The notes under the pieces: generated by a model | What the model was told of the DNA's origin: nothing | Database searches by the model: none | What the model saw: only the letters and a program-made list of their open reading frames with translations | Shown here: in pieces, positions 34,195 through 43,079 of the stretch | Layout: the number at the start of each line of letters is the position of its first letter | How positions within the stretch are numbered: the first letter of the stretch is position 1 | Source of the DNA: JAVDCA01 sp035293985 | GTDB lineage: Bacteria > Pseudomonadota > Alphaproteobacteria > Rhizobiales > Xanthobacteraceae | DNA length: 64,000 nucleotides | NCBI GenBank assembly: GCA_035293985.1 | Contig: DATGLS010000024.1 | Location: 1 to 64,000, forward strand | Direction: 5' to 3' | Translations under genes and position numbers: made by a program

Positions 34195-34620
34195 TCAGAA
34201 CTGATCGGTCATCGTGCCGGGCGCCGGCCCCGGCGGATCGCGCATGATCCAATAGCTCGACAGATCATCCCGTCGCCGGAGCTGCATCAGGTCCTTGCCG
34301 AGCCATCGCATGATGACGCCGGTTGGCGTCACGCACAGAAAGAACACTGCGCCGATGACGATGGGGCTGATCACGCGATGCAGCAGCAGCCCGAAACGGA
34401 ACCACAGATAGTTCAATGGGAACAGCGCCCGCGGTACCGCGAAAGCCAGTATCGCAAAGGCCGCCGCGCCGCCGAGCAGATACCAGTGCGGTGTTCCGCC
34501 GCGCAGCAAGGGAAGCGCGCCCAGGATAGCCGCCGCGGCGGCCATCACCAGGCCGAAGTTGCGATCCGAGCCTGGCTTGATGTCGTCCGCCTGGCGGTGA
34601 CCCTCAGTTACCGAACGCAT
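34195..34620 (-). CDS. SxtJ-family membrane protein
   Basis: A 141-residue protein with three or four hydrophobic stretches: LVMAAAAAILGALPLL, WYLLGGAAAFAILAFAVP, and LHRVISPIVIGAVFFLCVTPTGVIMRWLGKD. The last segment, with TPTGVIMR and a basic DLMQLRRR tail, is characteristic of SxtJ proteins. It is the first gene of the SxtJ-DUF5989-carbamoyltransferase set. Its role is unknown; a membrane partner for the carbamoyltransferase is inferred. Confidence 0.86.
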   Translation of the reverse strand: MRSVTEGHRQADDIKPGSDRNFGLVMAAAAAILGALPLLRGGTPHWYLLGGAAAFAILAFAVPRALFPLNYLWFRFGLLLHRVISPIVIGAVFFLCVTPTGVIMRWLGKDLMQLRRRDDLSSYWIMRDPPGPAPGTMTDQF

Positions 34621-34641
34621 CCCTTCCCCAACTTGGGTCCG

Positions 34642-35628
34642 CTACGCCGCCGCGCTGTTGCGCCCCCGGGCATAGGCCACCTGCGAGGCGATCCAGGTGT
34701 AGGTCCTTTCCATTCCGACGCGCAAGGGCTGCGACGGCTCCCAGCCGAGCGACTTGCGGATAAGCTCGTTGTCGGAATTTCGGCCCCGCACGCCGAGCGG
34801 GCCGGGAACGTGCGCGATCCGCAGGCGCTTGCCGGCGATGTCCATGGTCATGTCGGCAAGCTGGTTGATCGTGACCATCTCTTCCGAGCCGATATTGAAC
34901 GGGCCGCTCAAACTGGACCGCATCAGGCGCAGCGTGCCTTCGATGCATTCGTCGATGTAGAGAAATGATCGCGTCTGCTCGCCGTCGCCCCAGATCTCGA
35001 TCTCGCCGCCGCTCTGCGCCTCTGCCACCTTCCGGCAAATGGCCGCGGGAGATTTTTCCCGGCCACCGGTCCACGTGCCGAGCGGCCCAAAAATATTGTG
35101 ATAGCGGGCGATCCGCGCCTCCATGCCGAAATTGCGCGCATAGGCGAGATAAAGGCGCTCGCTGAAAAGCTTCTCCCAGCCATATTCGCTGTCCGGATTA
35201 GCCGGGTAAGCGCTCGATTCCCGGGTGATCGGCGCGCGCGCATCGAGTTGATTGTGCTCCGGATAGATGCAGGCGGACGACGAATAGAACACGCGCTTGC
35301 AATTGCGCTTGCTGAGCGCATCCAGCATGTTGAGGTTGATCGTGGCCGAGTTGTGCATGACATGGGCGTCGTTCTCGCCCGTGAAGATGTAGCCGGCACC
35401 GCCCATGTCTGCGGCGAGCTGATAGGTCTCGTCGAAGCGACGATCGACCACGCCGCGGCACACGGACTGCTCGCGCAGATCTCCGATGATAAAGTCGTCC
35501 GCCACGGTCTCGTCGAACTGCGGATACTTGAGATCGACGCCGCGCACCCAGAAGCCTTCCGCCTTGAGCCGCTTGACCAGATGGTTCGCGATAAAGCCGC
35601 CCGCTCCGCACACAAGAGCCGTTTTCAT
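34642..35628 (-). CDS. GDP-mannose 3,5-epimerase-like SDR protein
   Basis: A 328-residue extended short-chain dehydrogenase. TALVCGAGGFIANHLVKRL binds NAD(H), and YGWEKLFSERL holds the YxxxK pair. QLAADMGGAGYIFTGENDAHVMHN and GREKSPAAICRKV closely resemble GDP-mannose 3,5-epimerase, which makes GDP-L-galactose/gulose. The next gene upstream makes GDP-mannose, supporting this substrate. The C-terminus ends QVAYARGRNSAAA. The ATG at 35628 starts right at the Rossmann fold. Other GDP- or UDP-sugar epimerase activities are possible. Confidence 0.85.
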   Translation of the reverse strand: MKTALVCGAGGFIANHLVKRLKAEGFWVRGVDLKYPQFDETVADDFIIGDLREQSVCRGVVDRRFDETYQLAADMGGAGYIFTGENDAHVMHNSATINLNMLDALSKRNCKRVFYSSSACIYPEHNQLDARAPITRESSAYPANPDSEYGWEKLFSERLYLAYARNFGMEARIARYHNIFGPLGTWTGGREKSPAAICRKVAEAQSGGEIEIWGDGEQTRSFLYIDECIEGTLRLMRSSLSGPFNIGSEEMVTINQLADMTMDIAGKRLRIAHVPGPLGVRGRNSDNELIRKSLGWEPSQPLRVGMERTYTWIASQVAYARGRNSAAA

Positions 35629-35758
35629 ACGCAAGTCCCTGCCACAAGTTGGGGTGAGAAATCCGCCGAAAGCCCCCTCCCGCGGCGGGAGGCTCCCGGT
35701 TCGCACATTATGTGATCATGGATCGGCGCCAAAGCGGATTCGCACCATCGGCGGCAAA

Positions 35759-37177
35759 TCAGCGCCGATTGTAAACATCGTCGAGCCGAACGATGTCGTC
35801 CTCGCCCAGATAGCTGCCCGTCTGGACCTCGATCAACTCGAGCGCGATGCGGCCCGGATTGGCCAGCCGATGCAGCGACCCGATCGGGATATAGATCGAC
35901 TCGTTCTCGTGCACGGTCCTGATTTCCTCCCCGACCGTGACCTCGGCGGTGCCGCGCACCACCACCCAGTGCTCGGCGCGGTGATGATGCTTTTGCAGCG
36001 ACAGCTTGCCGCCCGGCGCGACGGCGATGCGTTTGACCTGGAAGCGATCGCCGGTGTCGACGGATTCGTAAAAGCCCCATGGGCGATGCACGCGGCGATG
36101 CTCCTTCGCCTCCGCCCGTCCCCGCCGCTGCAACTCGGCGACCAGCGATTTCACTTCCTCGGCGCGGCCACGCGGAAGCACCAGCACCGCATCGGGCGTC
36201 GACACGACGATGAGATCCTCCACGCCGAGCACGGCCGTGAGGCGGCCGTCGGCATGCACGACGCAGCCCTTGGCGTCGACCGCCAGCGCCGGACCGCTGG
36301 CGACGTTGCCGCCCGCGTCGCGCGGGGCGACGTCGAACACGGCGTCCCAGCTGCCGATGTCCGACCAGCGGAAGCAGCCCTCGACCACCGCGGCGCGATC
36401 AGTCTTCTCCATCACGGCGTAGTCGATCGACTTCTGCGTCGCCCGGCCAAACGCCTGCTCGTCGAGGCGGACGAAGCCGAGGTCGGTTGCGGCGGCGCGC
36501 ACTGCGTCCTCGACGGCCTCCGCCATGCCTGGCTCGAAGCGGGCGAGCTCGGCGAGCAGCGCGTCGGCGCGAAAGAGGAAGTTTCCCGAGTTCCACAGGT
36601 AGCCCTGCGCGACGTAGCCGGCCGCGGTCACCGCATCCGGCTTTTCGACGAAGGCTGCGACCTCGCTCACGCCGTCGACGCCGAGCGCCGCGCCGCGGCG
36701 CACGTAGCCGTAGCTCGTCTTGGGCGCGCTCGGGCGGATGCCGAACGTGACGATGTGCCCTTGCGCCGCCGCATCGCGCCCGGCGCGACAGGCGGCGTGA
36801 AAGAGATCATTGTCGAGAATGACGTGATCGGCCGCAATCGCGAGCACGATCGCGTCCGAATCGCGGCCGCGCGCAAAGGCGGCGCCGGCCGCGATGGCGG
36901 GCCCCGAGTCGCGGCGGACCGGCTCGAGCACGACCGTCGCGTCGATGCCGATCTCCTCGGCCTGTCGGCGGGCGAAGAAGCGGAAGGCATCGCTCGTCAT
37001 CACGATCGGCGGCGCGAACAGCTCGGGCGAGGATACCCGCATGAGCGCCTGCTGGTAGGTCGATTTCTCGCCCACCAGCGGCAGGAACTGTTTCGGCATG
37101 GCGTCCCGCGACACGGGCCACAGGCGCGTGCCGGCGCCGCCGGCGAGGACCAAGGGAATGATGCGCGGTGAGGACAT
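35759..37177 (-). CDS. manC: Mannose-1-phosphate guanylyltransferase / mannose-6-phosphate isomerase
   Basis: This 472-residue bifunctional protein has the nucleotidyltransferase signature LVLAGGAGTRLWPVSRDAMPKQF at its start and a C-terminal cupin isomerase domain (RPWGFYESVDTGDRFQVKR, KLSLQKHHHRAEHWVVVRG) with metal-binding histidines. It supplies GDP-mannose for the cluster. The ATG at 37177 gives the canonical N-terminus. Its neighbours are a lipoprotein gene 7 bp upstream and the GDP-mannose epimerase-like gene downstream. Confidence 0.95.
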   Translation of the reverse strand: MSSPRIIPLVLAGGAGTRLWPVSRDAMPKQFLPLVGEKSTYQQALMRVSSPELFAPPIVMTSDAFRFFARRQAEEIGIDATVVLEPVRRDSGPAIAAGAAFARGRDSDAIVLAIAADHVILDNDLFHAACRAGRDAAAQGHIVTFGIRPSAPKTSYGYVRRGAALGVDGVSEVAAFVEKPDAVTAAGYVAQGYLWNSGNFLFRADALLAELARFEPGMAEAVEDAVRAAATDLGFVRLDEQAFGRATQKSIDYAVMEKTDRAAVVEGCFRWSDIGSWDAVFDVAPRDAGGNVASGPALAVDAKGCVVHADGRLTAVLGVEDLIVVSTPDAVLVLPRGRAEEVKSLVAELQRRGRAEAKEHRRVHRPWGFYESVDTGDRFQVKRIAVAPGGKLSLQKHHHRAEHWVVVRGTAEVTVGEEIRTVHENESIYIPIGSLHRLANPGRIALELIEVQTGSYLGEDDIVRLDDVYNRR

Positions 37178-37184
37178 TGGGTCT

Positions 37185-37532
37185 TCAGTGGATGGGCTGG
37201 TCAATCGAACCCGGCGCCTTGCGAGGCGGAGAGCCCGGCTGGTTCTGCGCGGCCGGCGGGACGTTGGGGGAAGCGGTGGTGGTCGACAAGCCCGTGCTTG
37301 GAGCGGCCGGCCCAGCCGTCGCGGAAGCGGCCGCAGTGCCCGCTCCCTCTTCGCCGCTGAGCTTTCTGATGTAGTCACGGTAGCCGGGCGCGCCCCGGCG
37401 CGGCGGCGCGTCGGGCGGCAGTCCCCCTGCCCATTCGGGCAGATTGTCGCCGATGAAGTTGCTGCCCGGCGACGCGCACGACGACAGCATCAATCCGCTC
37501 ACCGCGACACCGATCAGCAACGCAAACCGCAT
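37185..37532 (-). CDS. Small proline/alanine-rich lipoprotein
   Basis: A 115-residue protein with signal peptide MRFALLIGVAVSGLMLSSC, the cysteine being a likely lipidation site. A short segment NLPEWAGGLPPDAPPRRGAPGYRDYIRKL looks ordered; the remainder is low-complexity Ala/Pro/Thr. It lies between the O-antigen ligase and manC genes on the same strand. Function unknown; possibly an envelope protein unrelated to the glycan pathway. Confidence 0.7.
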   Translation of the reverse strand: MRFALLIGVAVSGLMLSSCASPGSNFIGDNLPEWAGGLPPDAPPRRGAPGYRDYIRKLSGEEGAGTAAASATAGPAAPSTGLSTTTASPNVPPAAQNQPGSPPRKAPGSIDQPIH

Positions 37533-37614
37533 GATGGCTTCAACCGCGCGACATCGGTCGGCCTGTGCGCGTGGCCCCATCACCCCTCGCAATCATTAGC
37601 GGCAGATGTGTGAA

Positions 37615-38892
37615 TTATGCCTGACTTGCCGCGTCGATTCTGCTCGGCGGGCGGTACGCCAGCATGGCACCCAGCCAGAAGAAGATGAGCCGCCCCTCGA
37701 CGAAGGTCGAGAAATGAGAATTCGCCATGCTGGTCGCGCACCAGCAGATCAGGGTTGCGGCAGCGAGCTGTCGATAGGGCGCGGGGGCCGGGCAGGCCAG
37801 GGCGCGAAAGATGAAAAACAGGAAAGTCGCAAGCCCGACCAGGCCCTGCTCGCCGAGAATCTTGAGAAACTGGTTGTGTGGATCGCCCGTGTCGTTTCCC
37901 CGCCACCCGGCGACGCCCTGGCCATAGGGGCGATATCCGTCCGCGAAGCCGCCGGTGCCGACCCCGAAGACCGGGTGGTCGCGGACCATTCGCAGCGTGG
38001 TCGGCCAAAAGACGGCGCGATAGCCGAGCGAAGTCGCCGTCGTCGACTGATTGGCGGTCTCGAACTCGCGCACCGCCTGGCCGATGCGGCTGCGCACCTG
38101 TCCATTCGACGCGAGCAGCAGGCCGACGCAGACCAGAACCCCCAAGCCGGCAAGTGCCTTCATGCGCCACGATCCGCGCACCAGGAAGGTGACGACCGCG
38201 ACCGCCATGACGAGCAGCGCCAGATAGCCGCTGCGTCCCCACAGCACGAACACGATGTCGAAGGCCAGCACCGCGATCGCCGCGACCATGATCCGCCGAT
38301 CGCCGAGCAGGCGCTCGCCCGCGAAAGCCTCCGGGCACATGGTCGCCGCGATACAGACGACGATCGCGAGCGCAAAGCTCAGGGCCTGGACCGTGTAGTT
38401 GTGGAACGAGACTCCGGGCGGCAGCTTGTTCAGGATCGGGATCTGCTCCCACGCGGTCACGAACGAGACCGCCGCGGCGACGAGGCACATGATGACGAGG
38501 ACCTTGCACACCTGCCGCTTTGACGCCGCATCGTCGAACACGGCGACGCATAGCGGCACCAGCAGGAGGCGACGCCAGCCGCCCAGCGCGTTGAGCGCGT
38601 CATTCCATGACGCTGGTCCGTAGAAGCTCGCAAGCACGACGATCGCCGCGAAGGGGAGAAGTCCAGCCACCAGCGGATGATGCACGGTCTGCGCCAGCCG
38701 GCGCTGCAGCTCGCGACTGAACGCGAACGGGATGAGCGCCGCGATCTCGAAGACGATCGTCGCCGAGGTCGAGATCAGTGCCGCGACGATCATGCCGAGC
38801 AGCAGCATGCGCGCGATCCCGACGCCGCCGTCGGTGGGCGCGAGCACACGCCACACGACCGATCTCGCGCGCTTGCCGTCGATCGCTTTCAC
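37615..38892 (-). CDS. O-antigen ligase/polymerase-like membrane protein
   Basis: A 425-residue protein with about ten to twelve hydrophobic segments and a large periplasmic loop. The loop carries SLGYRAVFWPTTLRMVRDHPVFGVGTGGF and GDPHNQFLKILGEQGLVGLATF, the signature of the Wzy_C/O-antigen ligase family (PHNQ...E.G). Such proteins polymerise or ligate undecaprenyl-linked glycans. The start is a GTG. It is followed downstream by the lipoprotein gene and preceded by the uronate epimerase gene. Ligase versus polymerase cannot be decided from sequence. Confidence 0.88.
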   Translation of the reverse strand: MKAIDGKRARSVVWRVLAPTDGGVGIARMLLLGMIVAALISTSATIVFEIAALIPFAFSRELQRRLAQTVHHPLVAGLLPFAAIVVLASFYGPASWNDALNALGGWRRLLLVPLCVAVFDDAASKRQVCKVLVIMCLVAAAVSFVTAWEQIPILNKLPPGVSFHNYTVQALSFALAIVVCIAATMCPEAFAGERLLGDRRIMVAAIAVLAFDIVFVLWGRSGYLALLVMAVAVVTFLVRGSWRMKALAGLGVLVCVGLLLASNGQVRSRIGQAVREFETANQSTTATSLGYRAVFWPTTLRMVRDHPVFGVGTGGFADGYRPYGQGVAGWRGNDTGDPHNQFLKILGEQGLVGLATFLFFIFRALACPAPAPYRQLAAATLICWCATSMANSHFSTFVEGRLIFFWLGAMLAYRPPSRIDAASQA

Positions 38893-38904
38893 GGCTTGGC
38901 CTGC

Positions 38905-39921
38905 CTAGACACGATGGAAGGCGCGAAACCAGTCGACGAAGCGTTTGACGCCCTCCGCGATCGGCGTTGCCGGCGTGAAGCCGACGTCCCTGCGTAAGTC
39001 TTCCACATCGGCGTAAGTCGCTGGCACGTCGCCGGGCTGCATCGGCATGAGCTCACGCACGGCCGTCTTGCCGACCGCTTGCTCGATCAGGCGCACCACC
39101 TCGGGGACCTCGACCGGCGTGTGGTTGCCGATGTTGTAGATCCGCCACGGCGCACGGCTCGTCGCGGGATCTGGCCGCTCGCTCGACCAGCTTGCATCGC
39201 TCGCGGCCGGACGATCGATAAGCCGCACGACCGTCTCGATGACGTCGTCCACATAGGTGAAATCGCGCCGCATGTTGCCGTGGTTGAACAGCTTGATCGG
39301 CCGTCCGGCGAGAATCGCGTCGGTGAACAACCACATCGCCATGTCGGGCCGTCCCCATGGGCCATAGACCGTGAAGAAGCGCAGACCTGTCGCGGGAAGG
39401 CCGAACAGGTGCGCGTAGGCGTGCGCCATGAGCTCGTTGGCCTTCTTGGTCGCGCCATAGAGGCTGAGCGGATGGTCGACGTTCTGCGCCGTCGAAAATG
39501 GCATTTGCGTGTTGGCGCCGTAGACCGAGGATGACGATGCATAGACGAGATGTCGCGCCTTTGCCTGGCGGCAACCTTCGAGCACGTTGAGGAAGCCAAT
39601 GACGTTGGCGTCCGCATAGGCGTGCGGATCGACCAGCGAGTGGCGCACGCCCGCTTGTGCGGCGAGATTGATCACGTATGGAAAGCCGTGCTGTGCAAAC
39701 AATGCCGCGACGCCCGCTCGGTCGGCGAGGTCGAGCTTCACGAAGCTGAATCCAGGTGCCTTCGCGAGCTCGGCGATGCGCGCCTGTTTGAGCGCCGGAT
39801 CATAGTAGGCATTGAGGTTGTCCAGACCCACGACCGCGCGGCCGTCCGCCAACAGCCGCCGCGCCACGTGAAAACCGATGAAGCCGGCCGCGCCGGTGAC
39901 CAGGATCGGATCGGTCGGCAT
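38905..39921 (-). CDS. UDP-glucuronate 4-epimerase
   Basis: A 338-residue extended SDR enzyme: ILVTGAAGFIGFHVARRLL (NAD loop), SLYGATKKANELMAHAY (YxxxK), and FTVYGPWGRPDMAMWLFTDAILAGRPIKLFNHG, a stretch typical of UDP-glucuronate epimerases (LpsL/Cap1J type). It makes UDP-galacturonate. The ATG at 39921 is used; a GTG at 39942 overlapping the previous gene is possible. The UDP-glucose dehydrogenase needed to feed it is not in the window. Confidence 0.9.
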   Translation of the reverse strand: MPTDPILVTGAAGFIGFHVARRLLADGRAVVGLDNLNAYYDPALKQARIAELAKAPGFSFVKLDLADRAGVAALFAQHGFPYVINLAAQAGVRHSLVDPHAYADANVIGFLNVLEGCRQAKARHLVYASSSSVYGANTQMPFSTAQNVDHPLSLYGATKKANELMAHAYAHLFGLPATGLRFFTVYGPWGRPDMAMWLFTDAILAGRPIKLFNHGNMRRDFTYVDDVIETVVRLIDRPAASDASWSSERPDPATSRAPWRIYNIGNHTPVEVPEVVRLIEQAVGKTAVRELMPMQPGDVPATYADVEDLRRDVGFTPATPIAEGVKRFVDWFRAFHRV

Positions 39922-39929
39922 TCGCGCGC

Positions 39930-41213
39930 TCACAGCCGCCACAGCTCGACACCCGCCGGCTTGGCGGCACGATCGAGCATGGCCTTGACGTCGAGCACCA
40001 CGCCACCGCCCGGCTTGAGCAGCTTTTCGATCATCGCCCAGCCGCCGCGTATGTAGTCGTCGTGCGCGACCGCGAGGATGACGGCGTCGGCGGGGCGCAG
40101 CGCCGGCATCGGGGTGAGGGCGATGCCGTATTCATGTGTCGCCTCGTCGGCGAGGGCGAGCGGGTCGTGAACCTGGGCGGCTATGCCGAAGGATGCAAGC
40201 TCGTGCACGATGTCGACTACCCGCGAGTTGCGGATGTCGGGCACGTTCTCCTTGAATGTCAGGCCGAGCACCGTCACGGTCGGCGCCGCAGCGCCCTTTT
40301 GCATCAGCATGCGCACGCACTCGCGCGCCACACGGCGCCCGACGCCGTCATTGATGTGGCGGCCCGCGAGGATCACCTGCGGCGCGTAGCCCGCCTTCTC
40401 GGCACGATGGGTGATGTAATACGGATCGACGCCGATACAGTGCCCGCCGACGAGACCGGGGTGGAACGGGAGGAAATTCCACTTGGTGCGCGCCGCCGCG
40501 AGCACGTCGCCTGTATCGATGCCGAGCGCGTGGCAAATGGCGGAGAGCTCATTCATGAATGCGATATTGAGATCACGCTGCGTGTTCTCGATCACCTTGG
40601 CGGCTTCGGCGACCTTGATCGAAGGCGCGCGATGGATGCCGGCCGTGACCGCCGAACCGTAAACGGCGGCGACGACGTCGAGCGTCTTGTCGTCCTGCCC
40701 GGCCACCACCTTCGTGATGGTCTCGAAGCGATGCTTGCGGTCGCCCGGATTGATCCGCTCAGGCGAATAGCCGACGGTGAAATCGCGCCCGCAGACGAGA
40801 CCGGAGGAGCGCTCGAGCACGGGCGCGCAGTCTTCCTCGACGGCGCCCGGGTAGACGGTCGACTCATAGACCACGATGTCGCCGCGCTTGAGCGCCCGGC
40901 CGACGGTTTCCGAGGCGGCGAGCATGGCGCGCAGATCGGGGCGCTTGGCCGCGTCGATCGGCGTCGGCACCGTGACGATGAAGAAATCGGCGCGCACGAG
41001 ATCCTTCGGATCACTGGTGTAGGTGAGGCTCGGTTGCGCCAGTTCCGCCACGTCGACCTCGCGCGTGCGATCGCGACCGGCGCGCAGCTCGTCGATGCGC
41101 GTACGGTCGATGTCGAAGCCGGTCACCGGCGCGCTCGTGCGGGCGAATGCGACGGCGACCGGCAGCCCGACATAGCCGAGGCCGATGACGGCGATCTTGC
41201 GTCCGTGACTCAA
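39930..41213 (-). CDS. UDP-N-acetylglucosamine/galactosamine dehydrogenase (WbpA/TviB family)
   Basis: A 427-residue nucleotide-sugar dehydrogenase. IAVIGLGYVGLPVAVAF is the NAD loop, GIDTGDVLAAARTKWNFLPFHPGLVGGHCIGVDPYYI carries the catalytic cysteine, and VLGLTFKENVPDIRNSRV is the conserved C-terminal site. The TKWNF/GGHCIGVDPYY form is typical of the WbpO/TviB branch acting on UDP-HexNAc. The product would feed the WbpB/WbpE-like enzymes. The start appears to be TTG at 41213 (LSHGRKIAVIG); no in-frame ATG is closer. It ends 8 bp before the epimerase ATG. Confidence 0.9.
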   Translation of the reverse strand: MSHGRKIAVIGLGYVGLPVAVAFARTSAPVTGFDIDRTRIDELRAGRDRTREVDVAELAQPSLTYTSDPKDLVRADFFIVTVPTPIDAAKRPDLRAMLAASETVGRALKRGDIVVYESTVYPGAVEEDCAPVLERSSGLVCGRDFTVGYSPERINPGDRKHRFETITKVVAGQDDKTLDVVAAVYGSAVTAGIHRAPSIKVAEAAKVIENTQRDLNIAFMNELSAICHALGIDTGDVLAAARTKWNFLPFHPGLVGGHCIGVDPYYITHRAEKAGYAPQVILAGRHINDGVGRRVARECVRMLMQKGAAAPTVTVLGLTFKENVPDIRNSRVVDIVHELASFGIAAQVHDPLALADEATHEYGIALTPMPALRPADAVILAVAHDDYIRGGWAMIEKLLKPGGGVVLDVKAMLDRAAKPAGVELWRL

Positions 41214-41297
41214 TCCACATACCCCGCAGGCGCGCCGCGGTTGTTTACCGGGCGGCGAGGACTCTTCGCAATACCGGCCGCGCAACGGCGCATTGAG

Positions 41298-42344
41298 TTA
41301 CTCATGCCGCGACATTTCGGCCGGCGGCCCGATCTCCCATTGCGAAGGCGGGATGTCCTTGCCATAGCGCACCGTGAAATCGGTGGCGGCCGTGGCGCCG
41401 GCGAGTCGAGCCCCCGGCCGCAGGTCGGCCATCGCGATGCCGTCGAATCGCGTCACCAGCAGCGAGCCGTCGATGGTCTTCACCACGAAGGTTCGGCTGG
41501 CGATCGATGCGTCGACGATCGTGCCCGCCGCGATGTCGTCCGCGAACAGCCCGCCGTCGAATGGCTGGGCGGCCGAGATGCCGACCCGCCGTCCTTCGAG
41601 GTAGGCAAACGCGCCCGGATAGGGCGGCGCCACGGCGCGGATCAGGCGATCGATCGCGCGGGTCGATGACCGCCAATCGATCAGGCCGTCCTCCGGCGTG
41701 CGCTTCGGGTAGTAGCTCGGCTCACCCGCTGGCTGGGGCGTGAAGGTCGCCGTGCCGGCCGCGATCTTTGCCACGCTCTCGGTCAGCACCTGCAGCATCG
41801 CAATGCGATTCTTCTGCTGCAGCGTCTCGATCGTGTCATGCGCGTTGATCTCGAAGATCCGCGAGCCGATGATGTCGCCATCGTCCATTCCCGGCGTGTA
41901 GCGAAACAGATAGGTGATGAAGCGCTCCTGGCCGGTGATGATCGACCAGTTCATCGGCGAGCGTCCGCGACCGCGCGGCAGACCGAACGCGCTGCCGTGC
42001 ATGCCGCAGGCGAACTTGCCGAGGGTGCGCAGGATCGCCTCCGGGATGAGCCGCTCCCAGCCGAGCACGCACAGGAGATCGAAGCGCTCCTGGGAGAAGA
42101 AGGCGGCGTCCGCCGCATCGGTGAGCGTGTAGGAGCGCACCGCGTGGCACGGGATTCCGGTCTTGTCGCAATAAGCGGCGATCTCGGTACCGCGAAAGAA
42201 AGCGACATTGTTACGCGCCGCGCTTTCAGCGTTGAGGACGACCGCTGCGCTGATCGGCCACGCCTTGGCGTGCACGAGCCCGGCGATCAGGTCGAGAGTC
42301 GTGCCCTTAGACCCTAAAATCGCGAGCTTCAGGGGCGATGACAT
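41298..42344 (-). CDS. Formyltransferase-family protein (Fmt/ArnA-like)
   Basis: A 348-residue protein with a formyltransferase domain. GMHGSAFGLPRGRGRSPMNWSIITG and YTPGMDDGDIIGSRIF correspond to the N10-formyltetrahydrofolate and catalytic segments. The histidine and aspartate of the usual Asn-His-Asp set are present, but the asparagine position before MHGS reads as glycine. A C-terminal Fmt_C-like region (about 230-340) follows. It probably formylates an amino sugar made by the cluster's aminotransferases. Its start overlaps the end of the deacetylase-like gene by 38 bp. Confidence 0.83.
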   Translation of the reverse strand: MSSPLKLAILGSKGTTLDLIAGLVHAKAWPISAAVVLNAESAARNNVAFFRGTEIAAYCDKTGIPCHAVRSYTLTDAADAAFFSQERFDLLCVLGWERLIPEAILRTLGKFACGMHGSAFGLPRGRGRSPMNWSIITGQERFITYLFRYTPGMDDGDIIGSRIFEINAHDTIETLQQKNRIAMLQVLTESVAKIAAGTATFTPQPAGEPSYYPKRTPEDGLIDWRSSTRAIDRLIRAVAPPYPGAFAYLEGRRVGISAAQPFDGGLFADDIAAGTIVDASIASRTFVVKTIDGSLLVTRFDGIAMADLRPGARLAGATAATDFTVRYGKDIPPSQWEIGPPAEMSRHE

Positions 42345-43038
42345 GGCCGAAGACCTTACGGCAGTTGAGCATCAAATATTGTTCCAGATCGTGTTGCCGG
42401 CGGTCACGCAGCTCGGTCCAGATCGCGCGATCGTCGTTGATGCCGGTCCACCATTCGGGATGCAGGAGGAGTTGCAGGCGCGGGCGGCCCGCGTCCATCC
42501 ATTGCGCCAGCGTCGGCAGGAAGGCGAGCGAGCGGCGCGAGTCCGATAGATAGGATTCCGGGCTGAAGAAGCGCGGATCATAGGCATTGATGAAGGCGGC
42601 ATAAGACCTGCCCAGCACGGCCCGCGAAGGGCGATGGAAGCTCATCACGTCGTCGACAGCGAGCACGGAGGATGAAAACCAGTCGATTGTCCGGCGAATA
42701 ACTCTTTCATCGTCGCCGAAGCGCGTCTCGTCGATGTGCAGGCCGACGCAATGTCCGGCGGCGCGCAACGTCCGCATGATGCCGATCACTTCGTCGGAGA
42801 AGATGCTGTAGGTCTCGGCGTTGAGCTGGAAGAAAAAATTCGACTGGACGCCCTGCTCCTGCGCCAGTCTTCCGAGCACCAGCGCGTTGCGTGCCGAGAT
42901 GTCGACGTCGTGCCGCAGAAAGAAGACTTTGCCCTCGGCCGGCGCACGGTCGAAACGCGCGAAAGCGTAGCCGGCTGCCTTGGCGGCGGAAAGGATGTCG
43001 CGGAACAAGCTCGCCCCGAACTCGCTGGTCTCGAACAT
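42307..43038 (-). CDS. Polysaccharide deacetylase-like protein
   Basis: A 243-residue protein with VFFLRHDVDISARNALVL, where HD-x-D resembles the metal-binding start of NodB-type deacetylases, then FFFQLNAETYSIFS, HCVGLHIDETRF and a late LLLHPEWWTG. These are found in a clade of deacetylase-like proteins in O-antigen clusters. It may remove an acetyl group from an amino sugar, perhaps preparing it for the formyltransferase whose gene overlaps it. Activity is inferred. Confidence 0.75.
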   Translation of the reverse strand: MFETSEFGASLFRDILSAAKAAGYAFARFDRAPAEGKVFFLRHDVDISARNALVLGRLAQEQGVQSNFFFQLNAETYSIFSDEVIGIMRTLRAAGHCVGLHIDETRFGDDERVIRRTIDWFSSSVLAVDDVMSFHRPSRAVLGRSYAAFINAYDPRFFSPESYLSDSRRSLAFLPTLAQWMDAGRPRLQLLLHPEWWTGINDDRAIWTELRDRRQHDLEQYLMLNCRKVFGHVIAPEARDFRV

Positions 43039-43079
43039 GCACTCAACTCCGCCGATAGGCGCCGCCGGGGACGATCTGA

